Assembly (NCBI GenBank): GCA_016791045.1
Contig: JAEUNO010000031.1
Span: 159,470-223,469 of the forward strand
Direction of reading: 5' to 3'
DNA from: Methyloversatilis sp.
GTDB lineage: Bacteria > Pseudomonadota > Gammaproteobacteria > Burkholderiales > Rhodocyclaceae
DNA: 64,000 bases
Shown here one piece after another: positions 1 through 8,897 of the stretch. The notes beneath the pieces were generated by a model that was not told the origin of the DNA, ran no database searches, and was given only the letters and a program-made list of their open reading frames with translations. Numbering within the stretch: the first letter of the stretch is position 1; every line of letters begins with the position of its first letter. The position numbers and the translations under genes were made by a program.

Positions 1-545
1 CTTACGTCGGCCAGGGACTGCTCGGCGGCACGATCACGGTCGCCGGTTCGGCCGGAGCCTTCTGCGCGACCGGCATGAAGGGCGGTCGCATCGACATCGC
101 CGGCAATGTCGGCGAATCGGCAGGCGGCGCCATTCCGGGTGAAATGAAAGGCATGGCCGGCGGTCTGCTGCTGGTCGGCGGCCATGCCGGCGACCGGCTG
201 GGCGACCGCATGCGGCGCGGCCAGATACTGGTCGCCGGCAATGCCGGTGATTACTGCGGCAGCCGCATGATCGCCGGCACCATTGCGGTGGCCGGCTCGC
301 TGGGCGCGTATCCGGCCTACGGCATGAAGCGCGGCACGCTGATCTTCAATGCACTGCCGGCGCAGATGCTGCCCACCATCGTCGATTGCGGCGCGCACCG
401 GCTCGGTTTCCTCAGCCTGCTGTATGCGAGCTGGAAAGGCCTGCCCGGACCGTTCGGCGCGCTCGACGCCGGTGCGTGCACGGTGCGCCGCTACATGGGC
501 GACATGGCGGTCGGCGGACGCGGCGAACTGCTCGTACGCGGCTGA
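1..545 (+). CDS. fhcC: Formyltransferase/hydrolase complex subunit C, C-terminal part (partial)
   Basis: The reading frame is already open at the left edge (codons start at base 3) and ends in TGA at 543-545, so only about 180 C-terminal residues are present. It shows repeated Gly-rich units (G-N-V-G-E-S, G-N-A-G-D-Y) typical of the glutamate-synthase-C-like beta-helix of FwdC/FhcC. In aerobic methylotrophs FhcC is a subunit of the complex that takes the formyl group from methanofuran and releases formate at the end of the tetrahydromethanopterin-linked formaldehyde oxidation pathway in the cytoplasm. The stop overlaps the next start (TGATG), so the two genes are probably translationally coupled. 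The rest of the fhc operon should lie to the left. Identification is by family resemblance and context. Confidence 0.85.
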   Translation, partial: YVGQGLLGGTITVAGSAGAFCATGMKGGRIDIAGNVGESAGGAIPGEMKGMAGGLLLVGGHAGDRLGDRMRRGQILVAGNAGDYCGSRMIAGTIAVAGSLGAYPAYGMKRGTLIFNALPAQMLPTIVDCGAHRLGFLSLLYASWKGLPGPFGALDAGACTVRRYMGDMAVGGRGELLVRG

Positions 546-1582
546 TGACGGCGGCGGGCTGGTGGCCTGACTCGGCCTTCGGACGGGTCAGGCGCAACGC
601 AGCCGGGCGTCTGGTCGTGACGGACGCGCTGCTGCGCGACTGGCTGGGAAGGCCCGAACTGGCGCTCGTGGCGGACAGCTGCGACGCCGAGCGCGCGCTG
701 CATGCCAGCCTGCTCGAAGCGCCGGCGCGCATCGTCGATCACGCCGAAATCGCCTCGATTGCCGACGCGGATGCGCGCGACAACTGGTTCGCCTTCATCG
801 CCTTCCGCGACCGCGTGCTCGCACGACCGGACATCGAATCGGCCTGGCTGGAACTGTTTCTCGACGGTCTGAGCGGCATCGCGCCACTGTTCGTGCCGCA
901 GCTCACTCAGCTCATCCTGCACGGCCTGCTCGAAGACTGCACCGGCAATGACGGCGCGCTGATGTGGCGCGCCGCCGAACTTTTCTTCCGCAGCCAGCGT
1001 GCGACACCGCACGCCGGACGCATCCTGATGGCCGATGCCGAAACGCTGGGCGACTACGCCGAAACCGGCGGCTTCGGCAATATCGGCCGCCTGATCCGGC
1101 AGGCCGGCGCGACACCACGTGCGGCCGAGCTCGACGTGCTCGACGCCGGCAACGCCGCCGAACTGTATGCGCGCGCCGGGCGCCGCGCCGTGCTGCCGCT
1201 GAATTTCGGCCAGCTCGCGCTGCAGGCGCTGTGTCACGTGATGGAGCGCTGGATCGCCCACTTCTACGGTGCTGGCGTCCGCATCACGCCACAGCAGGAC
1301 ATCCGCGACGAACACTGGGCCTGGCACATCGGACTTGACCGCGAAGCGATGGACCTGCTCAACACGCTGTACGAAGGCGGTGAGCTGGCGCCAGACCGCC
1401 TGTCGCGCATCGTCGCGCTGTTCCGCCTCGACTTCCTCGATGCGCGCGACATGCGCGCCGAACTGCGCCGTGACGGTGCGGCGCGTCCGGTCTGGCTGGC
1501 ACTGGCCATGGATGAAAACGGTCTGGTACAGATGAAACCGCAGAATCTGCTGCTCAACCTGCCACTGACAGGCACACACTGA
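545..1582 (+). CDS. Conserved hypothetical protein of the fhc operon (DUF6352-like)
   Basis: 345 residues, with ATG at 545-547 overlapping the fhcC stop by one base. The frame is open further upstream, but an earlier start would run back into fhcC. No signal peptide, membrane segment or catalytic motif is evident; the protein looks soluble and mostly helical. A gene of this type (I recall it as DUF6352) sits directly after fhc genes in methylotrophic betaproteobacteria, so a role in the H4MPT C1 pathway or in assembly of the Fhc complex is plausible. The biochemical function is unknown. The family name is from memory; the coupling to fhcC is seen directly. Confidence 0.7.
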   Translation: MTAAGWWPDSAFGRVRRNAAGRLVVTDALLRDWLGRPELALVADSCDAERALHASLLEAPARIVDHAEIASIADADARDNWFAFIAFRDRVLARPDIESAWLELFLDGLSGIAPLFVPQLTQLILHGLLEDCTGNDGALMWRAAELFFRSQRATPHAGRILMADAETLGDYAETGGFGNIGRLIRQAGATPRAAELDVLDAGNAAELYARAGRRAVLPLNFGQLALQALCHVMERWIAHFYGAGVRITPQQDIRDEHWAWHIGLDREAMDLLNTLYEGGELAPDRLSRIVALFRLDFLDARDMRAELRRDGAARPVWLALAMDENGLVQMKPQNLLLNLPLTGTH

Positions 1583-1625
1583 CATCCATCGGGCGCGCGC
1601 CGGCGCCCCGTTTGTTCCCTCATCC

Positions 1626-1733
1626 CTTCGGGTTTTCAGCTTTTCTTGATCGCCCTCAAGCTTGCCTGCATTTGCTGAGCGCGCGAATGAATTCGTCGCG
1701 CAGCGCGTTTAGGATTGTGTCGAAACCCGAAGG
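1626..1733 (+). promoter_or_regulatory. Potentially structured leader of the P-type ATPase gene
   Basis: CCTTCGGGTTTTC (1626-1638) can pair with GAAACCCGAAGG (1722-1733), closing a domain that also holds a small CTTGA/TCAAG hairpin and a GCGCGA/TCGCGC hairpin. The 3' arm covers the first bases of the AAGGAG ribosome-binding site (1730-1735) of the gene starting at 1743. Formation of the long stem would therefore limit initiation. It does not match a riboswitch class I know. A structural reading is inference from complementarity alone. Confidence 0.35.
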
Positions 1734-1742
1734 AGCTTTGAA

Positions 1743-4475
1743 ATGCGGCAGCCGACAGACACGCCCGCGCGGCCGGAAAGCTGGCACGCGCTCACCGGCG
1801 CCGCGACGCTGGATTCGGTTGGCGGCGCACGCGATGCCGGACTGACGGCCGACGAGGCGGCGCGCCGACTTGCGGCCGATGGTCCCAACAGCCTGCCCGT
1901 AGCGGCCGGGCGCAGTGTTGTGCAACGCCTGCTTGCCCAGTTCGAAAACGTCCTCATTCGCGTGCTGATCGTCGCTGCCGTGGTGACGGCGCTGCTCGGG
2001 CACCTGCTTGACAGCGCGGTCATCGCCGGCGTGGTGCTCATCAATGCACTGATCGGCTTTCTGCAGGAGGGCAAGGCCGAAGCGGCGCTCGATGCCATCC
2101 GGAAGATGCTTTCGCCGCGCGCGCAGGTGCTGCGCGGCGGACGCCGGATCGATCTGCCTGCAACCGAGCTGGTCTGCGGCGACATCGTGTTTCTCGCATC
2201 CGGTGATCGTGTTCCCGCCGATCTGAGGCTGCTCGACGTGCGCAGCCTGCGCATCGACGAGTCCGCGCTGACCGGTGAGTCTGTGGCGATCGACAAGCAC
2301 ACCGAGGTCTGTGCGGATGACGCGGCGCTCGGCGATCGCAGGTCGATGGCTTTTTCCGGCACGCTGGTGACCTATGGCCAGGGGACGGGGGTTGTCGTCG
2401 CAACCGGCGCGCGCACCCAGATCGGCCACATCAGCACGCTTCTCGCAGGCGTGCAGGAACTGGCCACGCCGCTGACGCGCAGGATGGCGGCCTTCAGTGC
2501 ATGGCTGACCTGGACCATCCTCGGGGTTGCCGCACTCTCGTTTGGCTTCGGCATACTCGTCCATGACTATTCGGTGGCGGACATGTTTCTCGCCGCGGTC
2601 GGTCTGGCGGTGGCTGCGATTCCGGAGGGGTTGCCTGCGATCATGACCGTGACGCTGGCCATCGGCGTCCAGCGTATGGCGAAGCGTCACGCGATCATCC
2701 GGCGCCTGCCGGCGGTCGAGGCGCTGGGCTCGATCACGGTGATCTGTTCGGACAAGACCGGCACGCTGACGCGCAACGAAATGACGGTGCAGCGGGTCGT
2801 CACGGCGCGCGACACCTTCCGGGTAAGCGGCGCGGGTTACGCGCCGCAAGGCGGGTTTGCGCGCGGCGGCGGTGAATGCGAACTGATCGACTGTCCCGAA
2901 CTGGTCGAGATAGGCCGCACTGCGCTGCTGTGCAATGACGCCGCGCTGAACCCGGATGGCGAGGGCAGATGGGTACTTGCAGGCGATCCGACCGAAGGTG
3001 CGCTGATCACGCTGGCACTCAAGGCTGGCCTCGATGCCCGTCGCGAAGCGGACATGCTGCCGCGCATCGACACCATTCCGTTCGAATCCGAACACCGCTT
3101 CATGGCGACCCTGCATCACGATCATCAGGGTCACGCCTTCATGCTGCTGAAGGGCGCGCCCGAGCGCGTGTTCGAACTGTGTCGCGAACAGCGCGAGGGC
3201 GGTGATGCGAAGCCGCTTCAGTTGCGCTACTGGCTCGCCAGCAGCGAGTCCGTCGCGGGCGAGGGCATGCGCCTGCTGGCGCTGGCCATCAAGCCGATGG
3301 ACGCATCAGTCGGCACGCTGACGTTCGCCGACGTCGAAACCGGCGGCTTCACTTTGCTTGCGCTGCTCGGGCTCGCCGATCCGCCGCGCGAGGAGGCGGT
3401 CGCCGCGGTCGCGCGCTGCCGCGGTGCCGGCATCGCCGTACGCATGATCACCGGCGATCATGCCGTCACGGCCCGCGCGATCGGCGAACAGCTGGGCCTG
3501 GGTGATCCGGTGCGCTCGCTGGCCGGCCCGCAGATCGAACAGATGAATGACGAGCAGCTGCGCGCCGCGGTCGGCGGCACCGAAATATTTGCCCGTGCCA
3601 GTCCGGAACACAAGCTGCGCATCGTGCAGGCGCTGCAGGCGAATGGCGAGGTGGTGGCGATGACCGGCGACGGCGTCAACGACGCGCCTGCCCTGAAACG
3701 TGCCGATGTCGGCGTGGCCATGGGTGACAAGGGCACCGAAGCCGCCAAGGAAGCGGCCGAAATGGTGCTGGCCGACGACAATTTCGCATCGATTGCCGCC
3801 GCGGTGGAAGAGGGCCGCACGGTGTTCGACAATATCCGCAAATCGGTCATCTTCATCCTGCCGACCGGCGGCGGCGAAGCCGGCATCCTGGTCGCGGCGA
3901 TCCTGCTCGGCCTGACGCTGCCGATCACGCCGGCGCAGATATTGTGGGTGAACATGGTGACCGCCGTAACGCTGTCGCTCGCGCTGGCATTCGAAACACC
4001 GGAAGCCGACATCATGCAGCGCCCGCCGAGAAGTCCGGACGAACCGCTGCTGACCGGATTCCTGCTGTGGCGCATCGTGTTCGTGTCGCTGCTGCTGGTG
4101 ACCGGCGGTCTGTTCCTGTTCCTGCGCATCCTTGATGAGGGCGGCTCGCTGGAACTGGCGCGCACGGTTGTCGTGAACACGCTGGTGTTCGGAGAAATCG
4201 TCTATCTGTTCAATGTGCGCCACCTCACTGCAAGTTCGCTGACCTTCGAGGGGATCACCGGCAACCGCTATGTGCTGCTCGCGATTCTCGTGCTGCTGGT
4301 GCTGCAGGGACTTTTCAACTATCTGCCGGCAGCGCAGATGCTGTTTGGCACGGCGCCGCCGCAGATGTCCGACTGGTGGCCGATTATGGTGTTCGGCGCA
4401 CTGCTGATGGCCATCATCGAACTGGAGAAGCTGGCGGTCCGCTCGTGGGCACGCCGCGGGCGGCAGAGCGGCTGA
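1743..4475 (+). CDS. P-type (P2-like) cation-transporting ATPase
   Basis: 910 residues with the order of P2 ATPases: N-terminal cation-ATPase domain, TGES (177-180) in the actuator domain, PEGLP (294-298) in M4, phosphorylation motif DKTGT (Asp337), the nucleotide-binding domain, TGDGVNDAP (641-649) and a six-helix C-terminal membrane block. It resembles SERCA/PMR1 Ca2+ pumps overall, but two residues at SERCA Ca2+ ligand positions are absent: M5 reads TGGGE instead of SNVGE, and M6 reads NMVTAVT with Ala where SERCA has Asp800. The exported ion is therefore uncertain. ATG 1743 follows AAGGAG with 7 nt spacing. It is 4 bp upstream of the Na/Pi symporter gene, suggesting co-transcription. Confidence 0.85.
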   Translation: MRQPTDTPARPESWHALTGAATLDSVGGARDAGLTADEAARRLAADGPNSLPVAAGRSVVQRLLAQFENVLIRVLIVAAVVTALLGHLLDSAVIAGVVLINALIGFLQEGKAEAALDAIRKMLSPRAQVLRGGRRIDLPATELVCGDIVFLASGDRVPADLRLLDVRSLRIDESALTGESVAIDKHTEVCADDAALGDRRSMAFSGTLVTYGQGTGVVVATGARTQIGHISTLLAGVQELATPLTRRMAAFSAWLTWTILGVAALSFGFGILVHDYSVADMFLAAVGLAVAAIPEGLPAIMTVTLAIGVQRMAKRHAIIRRLPAVEALGSITVICSDKTGTLTRNEMTVQRVVTARDTFRVSGAGYAPQGGFARGGGECELIDCPELVEIGRTALLCNDAALNPDGEGRWVLAGDPTEGALITLALKAGLDARREADMLPRIDTIPFESEHRFMATLHHDHQGHAFMLLKGAPERVFELCREQREGGDAKPLQLRYWLASSESVAGEGMRLLALAIKPMDASVGTLTFADVETGGFTLLALLGLADPPREEAVAAVARCRGAGIAVRMITGDHAVTARAIGEQLGLGDPVRSLAGPQIEQMNDEQLRAAVGGTEIFARASPEHKLRIVQALQANGEVVAMTGDGVNDAPALKRADVGVAMGDKGTEAAKEAAEMVLADDNFASIAAAVEEGRTVFDNIRKSVIFILPTGGGEAGILVAAILLGLTLPITPAQILWVNMVTAVTLSLALAFETPEADIMQRPPRSPDEPLLTGFLLWRIVFVSLLLVTGGLFLFLRILDEGGSLELARTVVVNTLVFGEIVYLFNVRHLTASSLTFEGITGNRYVLLAILVLLVLQGLFNYLPAAQMLFGTAPPQMSDWWPIMVFGALLMAIIELEKLAVRSWARRGRQSG

Positions 4476-4479
4476 TCTC

Positions 4480-6120
4480 ATGGAGTCGCTCTTCCACCTT
4501 CTTGGCGGTCTCGGCCTGTTCCTGCTCGGCATGGGGTTCATGACCGACGGACTCAAACTGGCTGCCGGCCCGGCGCTGGAGCGCATTCTGTCCGAATGGA
4601 CGCGCACCCGGCTGCGCGCGCTGCTGTCCGGTGTGCTGGTGACCGGTCTGGTGCAGTCGTCGAGTGCGGTGACGGTCGCCACCATCGGCTTCGTCAATGC
4701 AGGTCTGCTGACACTCGGTCAGTCCATGTGGGTGATCTTCGGCAGCAATGTCGGCACCACGATGACCGGCTGGCTGGTGGCGCTGGTCGGCTTCAAGATG
4801 CCGATCGAGCTGTTCGCGTTGCCGTTGATCGGTGTCGGCATGCTGCTGCGTCTGACCGGCGAAGGGTCGCGTCGCGGGGCGGTCGGCATGACGATCGCCG
4901 GCTTCGGTGCGCTGTTTCTGGGCATCGATGTGCTGCGGCAGGCATTCGGAGGGATCGGGAGCGCTGTCAGTTTCGACGCCTGGGCGGCGGGCGGAGCCGG
5001 CGGAGTGCTGTCCGCCGTACTCGTCGGGATTGTATTGACCACGCTCATGCAGTCATCGAGTGCCGCGATGGCCGTCGTGCTGACGGCCGTGGCGGGGGGC
5101 ATGGTGCCCTTGTCGGTGGCCGCCGCCGGCGTTATAGGCGTGAACCTCGGTACCACCGTCACGGCGATCATCGCTGCAGTGGGCGCGACACCGAATGCCC
5201 GACGCACGGCTGCGGCGCACGTGGCGTTCAATCTGATCACCGCGCTCGTTGCCCTGCTGTGTCTTCCGGTCTTGCTTGCGCTGGTCGCATGGATGACGGA
5301 CGTACTGGAACTCGAGCCGACGGCGACCACCGTTCTCGCGACGTTCCACACCACGTTCAATGTGCTCGGCGTGCTGCTGATGTGGCCCCTGTCCATGCGG
5401 CTGGAGCGGGCCCTGTCGGCGCGCTTCGTTACTCCCGACGAAGACGCCGGACGTCCGCAGCACCTCGACGCGAACGTGCTTTCGGTACCGACGCTGGCGC
5501 TGGATGCGCTGGCGCTGGAGGCGCGCCGGGTCGGCGCGATGGCCAGGGGAATGGTGCTGTCGGCGCTGGATGGCGCAGCGCCCGCATCGCTCGCACACCA
5601 GCGCGAGGCGTTCGACCGACTCACGCGGGCGGTCGCAGGATTCGTTGTCAGCATCCACCGCAGCACGATGAGTGCAGCCAGCGGCGAGCGCCTGCCGCGC
5701 GTCCTGCGCGAGTTGCGGTACTACGAAACGGTCGCCCGCATGGCATCCGTGATGGCTGAACCGGTTCCTTCGGGACCGCTTCCGGACGACGTGGTGAGCT
5801 GCGAGACGCGATTTCGCACGCAGGTTCGCGATTGGCTCGCGTTGGTGCTGCCAGCCGGGGATGCGGTAGGTCTGCCCGCTGCCGCAGTGCTGCCCGATGC
5901 GCTGGTGACCGGGTATGCCGCCCTGAAGGACGCGATTCTGCGTGCCGCCGCGGCCGACGCGCTGGATATCGCGCGCATGGATGCGCTGCTGGAGCGGGCG
6001 CGCGCGATGCGTCTTGCTGCGGAGCAGGCCGGGAAGGCGCTGCAACTGCTGCACCGGATCGAAATGAATGACGATGCGATGAGTCCGGATGAAAGCCGGA
6101 TGCATCTGATTGCAGAGTGA
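4480..6120 (+). CDS. Na+/phosphate symporter family protein
   Basis: 546 residues. The first ~310 form the duplicated PNaS membrane domain, with the hallmark QSSSA motif in each half (VQSSSAVTV and MQSSSAAMA), each followed by a GSNVGTT / GVNLGTT motif. The C-terminal ~220 residues are helical and soluble and resemble the PhoU-like tail of bacterial NptA-type proteins. The protein should move phosphate with Na+ across the inner membrane, or serve as a regulated exporter. Only 4 nt separate it from the upstream ATPase gene. Substrate direction cannot be decided from sequence. Confidence 0.85.
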   Translation: MESLFHLLGGLGLFLLGMGFMTDGLKLAAGPALERILSEWTRTRLRALLSGVLVTGLVQSSSAVTVATIGFVNAGLLTLGQSMWVIFGSNVGTTMTGWLVALVGFKMPIELFALPLIGVGMLLRLTGEGSRRGAVGMTIAGFGALFLGIDVLRQAFGGIGSAVSFDAWAAGGAGGVLSAVLVGIVLTTLMQSSSAAMAVVLTAVAGGMVPLSVAAAGVIGVNLGTTVTAIIAAVGATPNARRTAAAHVAFNLITALVALLCLPVLLALVAWMTDVLELEPTATTVLATFHTTFNVLGVLLMWPLSMRLERALSARFVTPDEDAGRPQHLDANVLSVPTLALDALALEARRVGAMARGMVLSALDGAAPASLAHQREAFDRLTRAVAGFVVSIHRSTMSAASGERLPRVLRELRYYETVARMASVMAEPVPSGPLPDDVVSCETRFRTQVRDWLALVLPAGDAVGLPAAAVLPDALVTGYAALKDAILRAAAADALDIARMDALLERARAMRLAAEQAGKALQLLHRIEMNDDAMSPDESRMHLIAE

Positions 6121-6225
6121 GGCCGTATGCACGCGGCGTCGCGGCAGGGCGACGACGTCCGCCGGCGATCACCTGTGCCGGATGTGGAATCGACATGGCG
6201 GCGAGGATAGGGAGAAGAGCGCTTC

Positions 6226-7896
6226 ATGGTGACTGAAGGCATGCAGACCGGGGTGTTTTCCGAAATGGCGCTGCTGCTCGGCCTGACCACGGCCGCCGGT
6301 GCGCTGGCCGTGCGGCTGCGCCAGCCGGTGCTGATCGCCTACATCGTGGTCGGCATACTGGCCGGTCCGGCGGCATTCGGTTTCGTACAGGCGCATGACC
6401 AGATCGACCTGCTGGCGCAGATCGGCGTCGCGGTGCTGCTATTCGTGGTCGGACTCAAGCTGGATCTTTCGCATGTCCGGCGCATCGGACCCGTTGCGCT
6501 GGCAACCGGTCTGGGCCAGCTGTGCTTCACGATACTGTTCGGTTTCATCCTGGTGCTGCTGCTCGGCCGGGGCGCGATGGAAGCGCTTTATGTCGCGGTT
6601 GCGCTGACCTTCTCCAGCACCATCATCATCGTCAAGCTGCTGTCCGACAAACGTGAACTCGATTCGCTGCACGGACGCATCGCGGTCGGTTTCCTGATCG
6701 TGCAGGACATTGCCGTCGTGCTGGCCATGATGGCCATGAGTGCGCTGCGCGGCGCGGGCGATGCCGGCGCCACCGAGGTCGTTCTGTCGCTGCTCGCGCG
6801 GGTGTCGGGCGCCGCGCTGCTCATCTTCTTGCTGATGCGCTACATCCTGCCGCCGCTGGTGCGCACCATGGCCCGCTCGCAGGAACTGCTGCTGCTGTTT
6901 GCAATTGCCTGGGGAACCGGCCTTGCCGCACTGGGCGAGTGGGCCGGCTTCTCGAAAGAGGCAGGCGCCTTCGTGGCGGGTTTTTCGCTGGCATCGACCC
7001 CTTACCGTGAAGCCATGAGCGCCCGCCTGACCGGCGTGCGCGACTTCCTGCTGCTGTTCTTCTTCATCGATCTCGGCGCCCGGCTCGATCTGTCGACATT
7101 GGGCGATGAAGTCGTGCCGGCGATCGTGCTCAGCGCCTTCGTACTGATCGGCAACCCGCTGATCGTGATGGCCATCATGGGGTATATGGGTTATCGCAAG
7201 CGCACCGGCTTCCTCGCCGGTCTGACCGTCGCGCAGATCAGCGAATTTTCCATCGTGTTTGTTGCCATGGGCATCACGCTGGGTCACGTCGGCCGCGAGG
7301 CGCTGGGGCTGACGACGCTGGTCGGACTGGTTACCATCGCGCTGTCCACCTACATGATCATCCACGCACAGACGCTGTTCGAAAGGCTGTCGCCCTGGCT
7401 GTCGATGTTCGAGCGCACGAATCCGTTTCGCGAGCCGACGATCGAAAGCGGAGTCGAGCGCTCCGACGTGACGGATGTGATGGTGTTCGGGCTCGGGCGT
7501 TACGGCGAACGGCTTGCGCTGCAACTTTCCGACGCCGGATTGACCGTGCGGGGCATCGACTTCGATCCGGAAGTGGTGCTTGATCTGCGCGCGCGCGGAG
7601 TAATCGTGGATTTCGGCGATGCGCAGGACCCGCATTTCCTCGACAGCCTGCCGCTCGATACCGTGCAATGGGCCATTAGCACCCTGCCTGACTTCGAGTC
7701 GAACCGTGCGTGGCTGGCTGCGCTGAGGGCGCGCAGCTTTGCCGGCGAGGTGGCGATCGTGGCCCGTGATGATGTGCAGGGAGAACGGCTCAAGCGAGCG
7801 GGCGCACCGATCGTGCTGTATCCGTTCCGCAACGCGGTGGATTACGTTGCGGAACACCTGTCCGATTTGATACGCAAGAAGGGGGGAGCGACATGA
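6226..7896 (+). CDS. Kef-type cation:proton antiporter (CPA2) with TrkA-N domain
   Basis: 556 residues. About 390 residues of Na/H-exchanger fold (roughly 12 hydrophobic segments) are followed by a Rossmann TrkA-N/RCK domain beginning near residue 420 (MVFGLGRYG, nucleotide-binding Gly pattern). This is the architecture of KefB/KefC and YbaL-type K+/H+ antiporters of the inner membrane. No TrkA-C domain follows. ATG 6226 has a GGGAG about 12 nt upstream; an in-frame ATG at 6241 is an alternative. The stop overlaps the start of the Usp gene (ATGA), implying coupled expression. It probably serves K+ or Na+ homeostasis together with its neighbours. Confidence 0.85.
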   Translation: MVTEGMQTGVFSEMALLLGLTTAAGALAVRLRQPVLIAYIVVGILAGPAAFGFVQAHDQIDLLAQIGVAVLLFVVGLKLDLSHVRRIGPVALATGLGQLCFTILFGFILVLLLGRGAMEALYVAVALTFSSTIIIVKLLSDKRELDSLHGRIAVGFLIVQDIAVVLAMMAMSALRGAGDAGATEVVLSLLARVSGAALLIFLLMRYILPPLVRTMARSQELLLLFAIAWGTGLAALGEWAGFSKEAGAFVAGFSLASTPYREAMSARLTGVRDFLLLFFFIDLGARLDLSTLGDEVVPAIVLSAFVLIGNPLIVMAIMGYMGYRKRTGFLAGLTVAQISEFSIVFVAMGITLGHVGREALGLTTLVGLVTIALSTYMIIHAQTLFERLSPWLSMFERTNPFREPTIESGVERSDVTDVMVFGLGRYGERLALQLSDAGLTVRGIDFDPEVVLDLRARGVIVDFGDAQDPHFLDSLPLDTVQWAISTLPDFESNRAWLAALRARSFAGEVAIVARDDVQGERLKRAGAPIVLYPFRNAVDYVAEHLSDLIRKKGGAT

Positions 7897-8789
7897 AGCC
7901 AATCCGGAACATTCTCGCGGCGACCGATCTGTCGGCGCCGGCCCGCGAGGCGCTTGCACGTGCATTCCAGCTTGCTGCCGAAACGGATGCGCAGCTGACG
8001 CTGATGCATGCCGTGAACAGTGGAGTGATGGCGGCTCTGCATGAACTGCTCGGCACCCGCGCACCGGGAATCGAGCAGCGCATCGTCGATGATGCCGGCA
8101 AAACGCTGCGTGACCTGGCCGACGAACTGGGGCAGACGCATGGGGTGTCCGCTGCCGTGCGGGTGGTGACCGGTGCGGTGGTGCACGAGATCGTTGGCCT
8201 GGTCGATGAACTCGATGCCGATCTGCTCGTCCTGGGCGCGCGCGGTGAGGATTTCATGCGCCACCTGATGCTGGGCTCGACGGCCGAGCGCATGCTCGGG
8301 GTGATGAAGAGGCCGGTGCTGGTGGTACGCCAACCGCCTCGTGAAGCGTACCGCCGCGTGCTCGTGCCGGTTGATTTCTCGATGGCATCCGGAGCGTCGC
8401 TGCAGGCTGTGCGTGCGCTCGCTCCGCACGCCGAAATCATTCTGCTGCATGCCTTCGAACTGCCGTTCGAAGGCAAGCTGCGCTACGCAGGCATCGACGA
8501 TGCGTCGATCCATGCACTCCGGATCGCCGAGCGCAGCGCTGCTTTCCAGCACATCGAAGCGCTTCGGGCAAGCGCCGGAATGGCCGACCAGTCCCGCATC
8601 ATCGTTCGCCACGGTGATGCGTGTTCTCTGATCGGGGAGGTGCAGCAGCAGGAGCGCTGCGATCTGATCGCGCTCGGCAAGCACGGTCGCAACCGCATCA
8701 AGGAAATGCTGCTCGGCAGCGTGACCCGACATGTCCTGTCGGAGTCCGACTGCGACGTGCTGGTCGTCGGTGATTCGATCGGTGAGTGA
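7893..8789 (+). CDS. Tandem universal stress protein (two Usp domains)
   Basis: 298 residues containing two UspA folds. Each carries the ATP-binding signature G-2x-G-9x-G-S/T: GARG...GST in the first half and GKHG...GS in the second, so both domains are expected to bind nucleotide. It is cytoplasmic. Tandem Usp proteins are commonly found beside ion antiporters and can gate them or signal energy stress; the four-base overlap with the Kef-type gene supports that pairing here, but the partner relationship is inference. Confidence 0.88.
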   Translation: MKPIRNILAATDLSAPAREALARAFQLAAETDAQLTLMHAVNSGVMAALHELLGTRAPGIEQRIVDDAGKTLRDLADELGQTHGVSAAVRVVTGAVVHEIVGLVDELDADLLVLGARGEDFMRHLMLGSTAERMLGVMKRPVLVVRQPPREAYRRVLVPVDFSMASGASLQAVRALAPHAEIILLHAFELPFEGKLRYAGIDDASIHALRIAERSAAFQHIEALRASAGMADQSRIIVRHGDACSLIGEVQQQERCDLIALGKHGRNRIKEMLLGSVTRHVLSESDCDVLVVGDSIGE

Positions 8790-8854
8790 GCGTCAATCGA
8801 CGCCGGGCGAGGCGGTGGCCCACTGACGAAAGCGCGCTGCCGTCCTTGCGATCA

Positions 8855-8876
8855 AGAAAAACGCGCGAACGTCGCG
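8855..8876 (-). terminator. Rho-independent terminator candidate for the poly-GlcNAc operon
   Basis: On the minus strand a short CGCGA/TCGCG hairpin is followed by CGTTTTTCTT, just after the stop of the PgaA-like gene. The stem is short, so confidence is limited. It lies in the 108-nt gap between two convergent genes. Confidence 0.4.
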
Positions 8877-8897
8877 TTCCGATCGGTCCAGGGCAGG

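Noticed and set aside
491-1585. Long minus-strand open frames over fhcC and the following gene
   Set aside because: High-GC antisense shadow of the coupled plus-strand genes; no recognisable domain.
1656-3134. 492-codon minus-strand frame opposite the P-type ATPase
   Set aside because: His/Arg/Gln-rich shadow translation; the plus strand encodes all ATPase motifs.
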